A stretch of 64,000 bases of DNA, taken from Nepenthes gracilis. Lineage: Eukaryota; Streptophyta; Magnoliopsida; Caryophyllales; Nepenthaceae. The notes beneath the pieces are model-generated. The model was not told the DNA's origin and did not search any database. It saw nothing but the letters and a program-made list of their open reading frames with translations. Both the position numbers and the translations under genes were made by a program. The stretch covers positions 13,612,001 to 13,676,000 of the forward strand of contig BSYO01000025.1 in the NCBI GenBank assembly GCA_033239525.1. The letters are read 5' to 3'. Positions 25,234-35,700 of this stretch are shown piece by piece (the stretch's first letter is position 1; each line of letters opens with the position of its first letter).

Positions 25234-26025
25234 ATGCGGGAGGTCTTGAACACTCCTAGCATAGAGAAACAGGAGGCCATGCAGATTTCCGAGACGGAAA
25301 ACTGGATGACTCCTTACATTAGATACTTGGCCGACGGATCACTCCCGAAGGACACTGAAAAGGCTAAGCAGATTAAAAAGACGGCTGGTTGGTACACGGT
25401 AGTTGATGGGCGGCTGTATCGCCGCGGATACTCAACTCCGTATCTCCGCTGCCTATCTCCTGAGGAGGCAGATTACGCGCTGGGCGAAGTTCACCTCGGG
25501 ATCTGTGGATCACACGTAGGCGGGAAGAACCTAGCCTTCAAAATTATGCGGCAGGGCTACTACAGGCCCTCAATGAAAAAGGACGCGCTAGAGTTTGTTA
25601 AGAAATGTGAGAGCTGCCAGCTTCATGGGAACCTCCATCACCAGCCGTCCGCTGACTTAAAGTCCCTTCAGGCCCGTGGCCCTTCGCATGATGGGGGCTT
25701 GACATTCGGCCCATTTCCCATTGCCACGGGACAAAGAAAATTCATCATAGCGGGCATCGACTACTTCACTAAGTGGGTCGAGGCTGCCCCGCTTGCAAAG
25801 ATCACAGAACACAATGCTCTAGAGTTTCTCCGCCAGAGCATTGTCTGCAGATTTGGCGTCCCAGAGGTCGTGGTGACCGATAACGGGACCCAATTTTTGA
25901 GGAAACGCTTCACCAAGTATTGCACCGGCCTTGGAATCAAGCTGGTCCACACTTTGGTAGCATACCCCCAGGCCAACGGACAGGTGGAGGTCACAAACTT
26001 GGATCCGCCCCCTGGGTTACCTTAA
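25234..26025 (+). pseudogene. int: Integrase of the Tat element, C-terminally truncated
   Basis: Open for 263 codons and the best-preserved coding part of this element. It contains the N-terminal zinc-binding region (EVHLGICGSH, CESCQLHG) and the catalytic core with VTDNGTQF and AYPQANGQVEVTN. The first catalytic aspartate is lost: the GLDILGPF motif of the second element is replaced by GGLTFGPF. After VTN at about 26000 the protein stops matching integrases. The C-terminal domain found in the second element (51950-52414) is missing, and the sequence runs directly into the antisense frame. This points to an internal deletion. Confidence 0.85.
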
Positions 26026-26358
26026 AAATGACCTTAAGGCCGGACATCCTGAACTTCTGGCTAATCTTCTGGAAAAAAATGCACAGGGTACAGATATACC
26101 TCAATGCATTGGCATGAAGCTGAGCAATGGGAACTTGCAGGGCCGCTATGATTGATTCAAGCTCCTCCGGCATCGGCAGGCGAAGGCCACTCCTCAAGTG
26201 AGCCTCGTAAACGGTGAAGTAGCCTCCGGTGGGAAAGAGGCTCTATCGTCCACGCCCGGAACCCTCCAGGCCATCTCTTTCGGGATGTTGAATTCGACGC
26301 ACAAGGCCTTAATATCATTTTCCCTCAAGTCAGATGAGAAATCCGCTACGGAAGCCAT
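26000..26358 (-). pseudogene. Antisense ORF of the Tat element, 'putative gypsy-type transposon' domain
   Basis: Read on the - strand from an ATG at 26358 (MASVADFSS), the product contains a conserved plant retrotransposon-associated domain: DDRASFPPE, then VYEAHLRSGLRLPMPEEL and IAALQVPIAQLHANA. From memory it belongs to Pfam Transposase_28 ('putative gypsy type transposon'). A one-base deletion near 26208-26212 shifts the frame between the two parts, and the 3' part is cut off where the integrase deletion ends (about 26000-26030). Antisense frames between pol and the 3' LTR are known in Tat-lineage elements (for example Grande and Retand); their function is unknown. A TATA-like TATAAAAGAG on the - strand at about 26872-26881 could serve it. 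Confidence 0.7.
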
Positions 26359-26951
26359 AATCGGAAAGAATTTTAGGGTGTCTTCGAAGGGTTGTCTGAG
26401 AAATGTGAATGAGGAAGACGAAGGAGGCGTAACCGATTTCAAAAAAAAAATGGAAGGAAAACTTAAGCGCCAAGCTTGCAAAGGACGCCGTCAGTCTTGT
26501 CACGCGTCACCTCCTCATTCGACCCAGCCAAAGGACGGGACTCCAGCACGAAACCCTTCATTAATGGCACCGTCAGAATTGCCACGTGTCGCCACTCCAC
26601 TTGGCCCCGCCAAAGGACGGATCTCTGGCGTATTAATTACCCGGATCTCCTTCCAACCAAAGGAGGACACGTGTCACTTTCTACCTCGCAGTCCGGCCAA
26701 AAGCTGGCAGAAATCATTCCCAGAATTGGCCAAGGGCGGTCAACAATTTTGGAACTCCGGAATTGACGGAGACGATCAACAGTGCGGAACTCCGGAATTG
26801 GCGGGGCGGTCAACATTGCAGTACTCGGAATTGGCCAAAACGGTCAACGGTTGCGGTCAAGCCCTCCTTCACTCTTTTATAAGTTTCCACAGGATTCTCA
26901 AAGCAAGGAAAAACGTCCATCATGAGCATCTTTGGAGGCGAAACCGACCAC

Positions 26952-26966
26952 CAGCATGGGGGCTAG
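26952..26966 (+). other. Polypurine tract region of the Tat element
   Basis: CCAGCATGGGGGCTAG directly precedes the 3' LTR start TGATGGG. The same GCATGGGGG(G)CTAG occurs before the 3' LTR of the short element at 40244, so both probably used the same second-strand priming signal. Confidence 0.7.
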
Positions 26967-28332
26967 TGATGGGTACACGATAATGGGTGCCCAAAAAGAA
27001 AGGTCAGCGAAGCCCGGCCAGCGTTTCTAACGGCCCGATAAGAAGGCGGGCCCGGGAACCGAAAGGCCGGGGCGGTCAGCGTTGGCATTGGCCGTCTGGC
27101 AGCGGCGACTTGCTCCTTGCGGTCAACTTCGGCGTTGGCCCGGTTTGTTGGGCCTTGAGGCTTTGCAGCTTGATGATGGGCCTATTCCATTCTCGGCCCC
27201 TGACCCATCGATTGATCGCCCGCCACACTCCCCACCCGTTCTCCAAGGCGGCCAACAAGGCGACGGTCAACTCGAGATGTTGGCCGTCTGCTCCTCCCAT
27301 CTTTGGGCCCAAACAAGGCCCTTCTACAATGATGGGCCTGACTCACTTAGGCCCATAGCCCAAAGGGAGGCCAACGACGGACACCTTTCATAAGGGCGGC
27401 CAACACGCACGCAGACGGTCAACCCGGGCGTTGGCCTGTCCCGCGTTGCATATGGGCCGAAAAGCTTTCTAACGATAGCGGGCTTTGACCCGTTTAGGGC
27501 CCATCATCATAACAAGCCCAGCCACGATCTTTCAAGGATATTCCTGACCTTAAAAGGAATATCGCAAGATTAGCGCCTTCAAATAAGGAAGGCGCCGAGA
27601 TCCTCCCAACTCCTTGCCGGCCAAGGAATCTCAGCGGTAACATCTTTGGGAAGGAAAGAAGCCAACACGGAAGGTGGTTGGCCGCTTTCGAAGGAAACAA
27701 TCTTCCACTGATTGGCAACAAGCATCGGCCTCCGGAAGGAAGGCCAACGGCAGAAGATTGGGACGATCACTCCTTCCAAAGAAGGAGGATCGCCATCTTT
27801 GCCATAAAAGAGGCCCTGGATCTACCATCCAGGACACGCTTTCATACACGCTTTCTTGGGCACTCTGAGACATTGAAACTCCCAGAACTGCACAAGCTCT
27901 CGGCTACTAAAAACACGTTCATCTTCAACCCTAAGGGCTCTGAGAAACAGGCTCTGGTTCCCAGCATCCAAACTCTCAAACACAATCCAACTCCAAGGCA
28001 ACGAACGGGTCTTTACACACGTTCTCTGCCTTCCCACCATCCAGATACGAGAAAGGACTTGCGCCTTTCTGACATCTGGAACGAGACACTCCATTCCCCT
28101 CTCCCATTGATTTCTCTCTCTTTCAGTTCCTTCCATTGAAGGCTGGTTTACTGACTTGAGCGTCGGAGTGTTTTCGGTGGGATTTCATCCCGCCGTTAAC
28201 GCTGACCTCTTGTTCGTTTTAGTGGTGTGCAGGATTCGCACTCGGTGAACGGAGCCGGTTCAAACCATCCCGAAGAATCCGACTTCCCCGAAGAATCCGA
28301 ATCTGTTCGAAGTCGGATCCTGGTACGCATCA
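26967..28332 (+). repeat. 3' LTR of the complete Tat element
   Basis: Starts TGATGGGTACACG and ends TACGCATCA. Aligns with 19699-21034; differs by scattered substitutions and many short indels, concentrated outside the near-identical block 27740-27980. Followed by the AACCT duplication. Confidence 0.93.
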
Positions 28333-29190
28333 AACCTTATTTACATGGTAATATATATGATAGCTCACCTATGGATCTTGAATAGTAATATAAGGCATTT
28401 AATTGTGTAAAAATAAATATAACTTATTTTTTGATTATCTGCTCATTAGTCAGTAACATCCTATTGATCATTAGTTTATAAGAATTACATAATTTTACAT
28501 GACACATTTTGATTTAGAATCAAAATAGAAAATTTGGAAGCCATACATATCTGTTATGAAAAGACTCATGACATACATCTGAATTTGATCAATTATTTCT
28601 TTCAACATATTTTAATATAAATTATATGTTAAATTATATAATTATATGTCTTATTAAACTTTCGTCTCACTCTTTTTTTTTTATTTTTTACTAACTCCCT
28701 TCAGAATATTAGGTTTGGGCACTTGCATACGAGAATTCTGGTTGATGAGTTGATTCAAGAAAAAGCTAGACTAGGATTTAGATAAAATCAGCTGCAGTAT
28801 TTTATTTTGAAATAACAATTATAGAATAAATTATTTTCATTTCAGATATTCGATTCTATATTCAATTAGTTATTGCGCCGTATTATTATCAATGTTGTTG
28901 GGTTTCGATTTTTTTATATGTTGTTTGATTACTTTGATTTTGGTATAAACATAACTCCTTACGTATGTATTTACATAATGATATGGTCGGTTTTTCAACC
29001 ACCCGATGATGTGTATTTTCGAATCCTATGATTTAATTATTTATTTTATTTTGGTTGGTTGTAATATAAATGTGAAACTCATGTTTACCGTTAATTGGAT
29101 TTATGAATTATTAATGGAACGATGTCGTCAATTATTATTCGGAATCAGTACGAAGATGTGACACAAGCTATACCGAAGATATTATGATCC
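28333..29190 (+). repeat. Long A+T-rich dispersed repeat, copy A, right part
   Basis: Continues copy A after the nested Tat element. ATATATATGATAGCTCACCTATG, then AAAAATAAATATAACTTA, match the uninterrupted copies at about 57340-57420 and, reversed, at about 61430-61490. A GATGTGACA word near 29153 has a counterpart in the reverse copy (near 60680). Otherwise A+T-rich with no gene. Confidence 0.6.
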
Positions 29191-29671
29191 TTCTGTTAAC
29201 TTAGCTACATTAATATTTTAAGGGTTAGGATTGAATGATAAGAAATAAAAGGTTAATATTTATATGACTTGATAAAATGCAAAATAAATTTTTATTGCTT
29301 AATTGTGATTAAATGTTGACCTTTAAGATGATTTTTTATAAGTAGTAACAAAGTTTAATTAATAAAAAAAGGAATTTAAAAGGGAACAAATTGTAAAATG
29401 AAGACTCTACCACGGCATAAAACCACAGCAGGTCGCCAGCCGTACGCGCGGCACAAGCAGCCGTGTGTGTTGTTTGGTGAGCTTCTCCGCACCGCGGCGG
29501 TCAGGGTTTTTCAACGTTACAGAGTTTTGCACGAATCTCTCTCCCCCCTCGCTCCTTCAGCTACTACAATATCAATTTAATTTCACACAAACAGTTCTTC
29601 TTCCTCATCGTGATCTCCATTTTGGTTATGGTGTAATCCTTCCCAAATTTCTCCTCCGAATATCTGCAAAG
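29191..29671 (+). promoter_or_regulatory. Promoter and first non-coding exon of the RETICULATA-RELATED gene
   Basis: A G+C-rich, pyrimidine-rich leader (about 29420-29671) ends at a clear donor (TGCAAAG|GTACTTC). It precedes a 5' UTR intron. Short frames here (29398-29580, 29465-29776) do not resemble known proteins and cross the splice site. The transcription start is inferred only. Confidence 0.5.
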
Positions 29672-29940
29672 GTACTTCTTTTCCTGGTTTCTTATACGCC
29701 GTTGTTCCCGATCAATCTGGCATTTGGGTCGCATTTTCTTTTGATCTTTTGGTGGGATCGTAAATTATTAGTGTAATTTCAATCTTTTCGGATCAGAAGT
29801 CTCTTTGAGATCTTCGATCGAAGAAAAGTTTTCTCAAATTGCAGATTCCCTTTGGTATTATGGAATCCTATCTCAAATTCATTTCTGGGGTTTTGGTCTG
29901 AAATTTGCCTTACACTTGTCTATTGTTGATTAATTTGCAG
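29672..29940 (+). other. 5' UTR intron of the RETICULATA-RELATED gene
   Basis: GT at 29672 and TTTGCAG ending at 29940 bracket a T-rich 269-bp intron. The start codon lies 17 bases into the next exon. Leader introns of this kind often raise expression in plants; that effect here is inference. Confidence 0.7.
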
Positions 29941-29957
29941 GATTAAGTGGTTAAAAA

Positions 29958-31049
29958 ATGGCGACGATGGCTCAACTCCGTTACTCTCCTCTTTCAACCC
30001 GCCGCCAATTTCCTCGCTGTCTTCGTCCTATGGATCGCGCTTCCTCTTTCCCTCCTAAATTCCCCTCTCCTCAAAATCTCAATTTCTTTCTCTCACCTCT
30101 CCGATCCAACAGTGTCAATGCATCATCCCAACTCTCTTCTGGGGGAGGCAATGGAGATGCCGGCGTCGGCTGGGGAAGCGGCGGTGGTGGCGGAGGCGGA
30201 GGGTGGAGTTCTGGGGGGCAGAGTGGAGATGGTGGTGAAAAATTCGACGATTCGTCTTCCTCATGGTGGGAGAATTTAGGAATTTTGGGCCTATTTATAA
30301 AGGGATGGAAATCTAGGGTTGCAGCAGATGCTCAATTCCCCTTCAAGGTTTTAATGGAGGAATTGGTTGGTGTGACCGCATGTGTTCTTGGTGATATGTC
30401 TTCGAGGCCAAATTTCGGTCTCAACGAGCTAGATTTCGTCTTCTCTACTCTCGTTGTCGGATCGATCCTGAATTTTGTCCTTATGTACCTCTTAGCACCA
30501 ACGATCTCTTCTTCGTCTACGCTTCCGGGGCTCTTTTCTAGTTGTCCAAAGAGCCATATGTTTGAGCCCGGAGCTTATGGCATTGTTAATAGATTTGGCA
30601 CTTTTGTCTACAAGGGGCTGCTCTTTGCTGCCGTGGGTTTCGCTGCCGGGCTTGTCGGGACTGCAATCTCAAACGGGCTTATCAAGATGAGAAAGAAGAT
30701 TGATCCCGATTTTGAGACCCCGAATAAGCCACCACCTACTGTGCTTAATGCTCTCACTTGGGCACTTCATATGGGTATAAGTAGCAATTTGAGGTACCAA
30801 ACTTTGAATGGAATTGAGTTTTTGCTAGCCAAATCTGCCCCTCCGATCGTTTTCAAGTCATCTGTTGTGATCTTGAGGTGCTTGAATAATGTCCTTGGAG
30901 GGGTGTCTTTTGTTGTCTTGGCAAGGTTGACTGGATCGCAGAGCATTGATGGGATGAAATCATCAAGTGGAGAGATTGTCGATGTCGAGGAATCGAAGGA
31001 GAATTCAGTTGATTATAATGAGGATCTTACGAGGAATCAATCAACATGA
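29958..31049 (+). CDS. RETICULATA-RELATED (DUF3411) chloroplast membrane protein
   Basis: Single coding exon, 363 aa. Residues 1 to about 55 are Ser/Arg/Pro-rich with few acidic residues, as expected for a plastid transit peptide. A glycine-rich linker (61-93) follows. The DUF3411 domain spans about 100-325, opening with WWENLGILGLFIKGWK (103-118). Hydrophobic segments lie at about 158-180 (FVFSTLVVGSILNFVLMYLLA), 217-240 (YKGLLFAAVGFAAGLVGTAI) and 298-323 (FKSSVVILRC...VSFVVLA). RETICULATA family proteins sit in the chloroplast envelope and affect leaf mesophyll development and amino-acid balance; the exact activity is unresolved. The closest remembered relatives are RER2/RER3 (At3g08630/At3g08640). 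The start is the first ATG after the leader intron. Some databases name the family 'alphavirus core', an artefact of the glycine-rich region; this is a plant gene. Confidence 0.93.
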   Translation: MATMAQLRYSPLSTRRQFPRCLRPMDRASSFPPKFPSPQNLNFFLSPLRSNSVNASSQLSSGGGNGDAGVGWGSGGGGGGGGWSSGGQSGDGGEKFDDSSSSWWENLGILGLFIKGWKSRVAADAQFPFKVLMEELVGVTACVLGDMSSRPNFGLNELDFVFSTLVVGSILNFVLMYLLAPTISSSSTLPGLFSSCPKSHMFEPGAYGIVNRFGTFVYKGLLFAAVGFAAGLVGTAISNGLIKMRKKIDPDFETPNKPPPTVLNALTWALHMGISSNLRYQTLNGIEFLLAKSAPPIVFKSSVVILRCLNNVLGGVSFVVLARLTGSQSIDGMKSSSGEIVDVEESKENSVDYNEDLTRNQST

Positions 31050-32713
31050 ATGGTACCATGTTAAGAGCAATATTATGGCAGCTTCTTGGATGCTTTTCTA
31101 TCTGTCTAGCTGAAGATTTTGATTTGCTGCGTGGTTTCAATGGTGAAGTCTAGATGATTTCATGGCCGATTGTGCTCGGAATAAGAAAATAAATAATACT
31201 CATCCAATATCTGAGTGTTACCTAAGGTAGGATAATGTAGGATTTTAGCTGATCTTTTCAAAGATATTTGCTTCTGCTTGTTGTCTCTGGGTTGAGGTTA
31301 TCTCTAGATCAGGCATCTATGTAGCTACTGCTGATTAGATTTGAGTCTTAATGTTGGATTTTATCCTCTTTTCTCTTTTGGCTTCATGCAATTTGCATCC
31401 TTGTTTGCTGCAGTTTGGTTTCTTATATCTCTATTTGATGTGTTCTCTTCTGTTAGCTTGAAAATCCTTACTGTTAAGAGTACTGAGAGATGAGAAAATA
31501 TTAGGAATAAAAGTGTTACTATTGTGAGAGATTTACACCTTTGAGACTTGCTGTGGTTGTGTAAGTGGCATCTCTCTTGAAAGAATTGGATCCCTTCATT
31601 GTATCGCGTTCATTCATCCATTTATTTGTTCTTGTAGAGATCTATTAATATATATGGATAGACAAAATGCTATTGAGGTAGACAGAATAGGCTGTTCTTG
31701 TTTATACAATAACAGAGTTTGGTAACATATCATCTCTTTCAAATTGCATGTCGATATTTTATCATATAAGTACTCTAAAGATATATTTTTATTTTTTTAA
31801 AATATTAATATTTATTGAATATAAGATTTAAATATTAAAGAATTTTAAAGATTATTTAAAGGGTTATTTTCAAGTCTTAAATATTATCTGTTGAACTCAA
31901 ACTATTGCAATGCCCCAGAGAGTTTGGACTTAAGAAAATTGTAAAGAGGTTCATGCTTTTTTGAGGTGATTAAATTTAGTTCTTACTTATTTGAGTTGTT
32001 TTTCACTTATACCAAAATAAATAAATAAATAAATTAATTTTGTAAATTAAGGTTATTTTAGCCAACATAAATACTATGAAAATATAAAACTTTTGTATAG
32101 GAAGATTTGTAAATTTTATATTATTTATGTTAAGCTTGTTATAAAAATCTCATAAAAAATAACAACTTTGATCATGTATATACAAAGTCGTATGCTCAAA
32201 GTTATTATTTTACTCAATTCTCAGAGAAATAAATAATACCATAGAAATAAAATTTGCACCTTAAAATTCGGATTGAAAAATTTATTCTTTAGAACTTATC
32301 TGTTACAGATGTTATTCTTAATGTATTAATTTAGGTAGATGTATATTTAATTTTTAATAAAATACAAAATTTGATAAATTTGGATAATTTAATTGGAAAA
32401 AAAAATATTTTTTTTTCTGAGAACAAATACTCTGTGAGGGAGATACATTTCAGCAAGGGCAAGTAAATATGATTTGGTCACTAAAAAAACTGATCTAGGC
32501 TTTCTTTGATTTCATATATGAATGTCTCATGTGGACGACATAACTATAAAGATCTAAATCAAGCCTCCCTCTTTCAACCTGCAGTTCCCACGGACATAGC
32601 CTCTCTGCATTCGAGAAAAACATGTCCGGCACAGCCCAAGACAGAACCGCTGCCCTGCTTCTAGGCCGGAATAAGCACCACCGTTGCTTTATCATCGAAC
32701 CAATCCAACACGA
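31050..32713. other. Convergent 3' region between the RETICULATA-RELATED and ZIP genes
   Basis: Holds the 3' UTR of the + strand gene (AATAAAAGTG near 31507 is a possible polyadenylation signal) and, below about 32713, the 3' UTR of the - strand ZIP gene. The middle (31750-32450) is A+T-rich. No coding sequence is supported. Confidence 0.5.
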
Positions 32714-35700
32714 TCATCGAACTGCTTCTGGTGCCGAGTTGCAATAGGGCGTGTGCAGGCATACCAATTTGGTCAATGTAAGACATGAACTGGCAAACCC
32801 GAACCCCAATCCGATGCCAAAACTACACCTCACCCGATCCAATCTCAACGATCTTTTCCCAAGGCTTCCAAAGATCGGGAGAAGTCCTCCGCAGGCGATG
32901 ACTGTCAAGTGGTTCAAGCCATTGTAGTCGATTCCGGTCAGTATGGCTGTCATAGCGGACAGTGGACCCACGAAGCCGATCACCATGGCGGCGGCAAGAG
33001 ACCCGTGCCAGCTGTCGGTTGCCCCGAAGATGCAGCTGGCAACTGCGGCCCCACGAGTTATCCCGTGTAGGGAGACGGGGAGGATAATGTGCTGGCCGAG
33101 GCCGTAAGCTTTGGGGGCAGCAACCCGAGGGCAAGACCCTCGGCCAAAGCATGGAATGCAATGGCTGCACACGACAGGAATGACTGGAGTGTTGGGGTTG
33201 TGACCGAGAAGCCTGCAACTGCCGACAAGCTATCGGCCGAGGATCGTTTCTTGGTCATGACTCGCGAAATGGCCGATGTGAGAATATGCACCGAGACAGA
33301 TCCGAGTGAAAGCAGCAGCAACATGGGGAGAAGCCCCATTTTTGAGGACGCGAGTAGCTGCAAGGGTCGCCAGGCACCGAGGACAAAGGCAATGCCACAG
33401 GCAATGCCGGTAAGAAGAGTGTGTCGGAGATGGAAAGCAAGAGCAAATGACACGAGGACAATGCCGCCAAGCAGCGGGCCGAGGCCAAATAGCAAAGAAA
33501 CAAAGAAGCCGGAGACATCGTCCGATCTGCAAGAAGAGAATCATAGTTTATTACAACACTATCAAGTATCAAGCAAATTCAGCCTTAGCTAGGCCCGTGG
33601 GCTAAGACATGGGATACAAACACCAAATCGAGGTGCTAGCATACGAACAAATATATGATATCGTTTCTGTTACTCCATTCGATATAGTGTAATATTCTCC
33701 GAGAATACAACGAACTCCAATAGTTTTTTAATCCATCAATTCTTCCATATATCTCACTATGATTGAGTAGGGGCACAACTCATTGTAGAATAGCGTTTAA
33801 ACCTAAACAAATTCATCCATATAACAAATGACAAATTTTTATGCTGGTTGTCAGCCATCTAACTCAGCCCCTACACTAAAAAGAAAAAAATTATTTCTTG
33901 TATGAGATTTTTTTGTATAATCTCATCCCCTTACCAATATATCATTTTTTTTTAAAAATTTTGCAAACACCATAGCAATTTTGGCGAAGGATGAAAATAT
34001 CAACCAATATAAATCAGTATCAAGCCCTCCCTCAATGCTAATAATTCTTGATATGTGGTAAAATCATGATATACCGACCAATATTTCATTTGTCGGCTTA
34101 TAATTTTTTTTAAATTTTTTTCTTTTATAAATTTTATACCAATACGTATTATTTGATATATTTTATACTAATATTTTTACCCATCACACATCCACATTAG
34201 ATGGTGCTAAAAGGCTCTCAAAAGGGCATAGAACATAGAAGGAAATCTTGCAATAAACAAAAGAAAAAGAAGCATTCGGCCCTCCCTATCCCATAACTGC
34301 ACATATATGGGAAGACAGAAATGCTACATCGACAATCTTTATATAACGTTTTCGCAATTGGGTGATATGGGGTAAGGTCCGCTAAATGCCAACGACCCTA
34401 AAAAAAGGGGGATATATTTGTACAAATTGCATATAAAGATTGTCTGTGTACCGTCTTCTTTTAGAGAAACGAAATAACTCACTTGTAGCTATTACTGAAA
34501 TTTTGGAACATGGTGCCGAGAGCCTCCATAAAAGCGACCGACAGTGTCGCCGCTGATGCAACCTGAGACGGGGATGCTTCCTGCAATCAAAAGCAGTAAA
34601 ATTACAATCCTCAATAACAATAATAATAGTAAAGTTGTACTAAAATTACAACTACTACACAATTCACTGATAATATTTCTTCAAAAAAGACATGCATTCC
34701 TCACAGGCATATAGTTTATAGTAACATTTGCAAAAGACAAAATAGAAATAAAAAACAATAATTTTCCACCTTCAGAACAGAAAAATTAGATAAATTATAA
34801 AACTCTCACATTAAAAGGGAAAAAATACATTTTTTTTTTTTTTTAACAAACTCTCGCATTGTGATGAATGTAAGCGCTTTTTTTTTTAAATGATTGTATT
34901 AAAGAAAACAAAGTATTCTCTTCATAAAAATGTTGACAAAACTGAAGAAATTCGGCTATTAACCTTGAATGCATCAGGAAGAACCTCAGCAATAACCATC
35001 CAGATCATACATCCTGCTGCAAAACCCGTACAAAATGGCAGAAATTTGTTGAATGCGTCTGCGCACACAAATGACGGAACTGCTACTATGGGCTGCAGTC
35101 GGAGAGAAATGCAAGCGCCCGATCAGTCAGGATCGTATATAAGACACTTGTTCCACATTCGAGTTCTAATACTCCAATCCGTATATCTTATAGCTTAAAG
35201 TCTGTCATGGACCTCATGGAATAAATGATATGTTTAAATTTTAATATATGATTCACTTTTGATTTGCTCATGAGGGGAAAAAAAAAAAACAATTACAATT
35301 CACTACTTTTTGGACTGAATTCCTGTAAATATCGACAAATAATGAGGGTTATTTCTCCGACAATTTCTATCCACCACAATTACAGCAATAATAACAACAG
35401 TAAATTCTTAAATCTTACTAAATGTGATCATCTATATATAAATTTACTCTTATTATTCCATTTGATTTGGTTCAATATTCTCTCATAGTATAAACTATAC
35501 TAAACCATTTTCATCACATCACTCTAGATTTTCATAGTATACTTCTTTCTTTCATCCAATCATAACCATCCCACCTTTCCTCATAAGTGCTTCTTTTCAC
35601 CGTTGTTTTATTTGTCTGAAGCAACTTTAACATTATATTCTTATCTTATCTTCTACAAGTGCAACTTCAAACGTTTATAGATATCATCATTCATTATCTT

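Larger units (their letters stand above)
19699..28332 (+). mobile_element. Complete Ty3/gypsy Tat-lineage LTR retrotransposon, target duplication AACCT
   Basis: 8634 bp, bounded by AACCT on both sides (19694-19698 and 28333-28337). Order: 5' LTR 19699-21034, primer-binding region from 21035, gag, protease, reverse transcriptase, RNase H, second (archaeal-type) RNase H, integrase, an antisense frame, purine tract and 3' LTR 26967-28332. The second RNase H plus a downstream antisense frame mark the Tat lineage of plant Ty3 elements. All coding parts are broken, mainly by frameshifts, so the copy cannot encode its own proteins. It is nested in a repeat whose uninterrupted paralogues at 57300 and 61500 (reverse) show the pre-insertion sequence. 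Confidence 0.93.

Noticed and set aside
29947..30279. 110-codon overlapping frame at the RETICULATA-RELATED start
   Set aside because: Out of frame with the conserved DUF3411 protein and not similar to anything known; a shadow.
29958..31049. Viral capsid ('alphavirus core') label for the DUF3411 gene
   Set aside because: That name stems from the glycine-rich stretch in automatic annotation. The protein is a plant plastid membrane protein with no viral features.
33089..33592. 167-codon + strand frame
   Set aside because: Antisense shadow of the conserved ZIP last exon.
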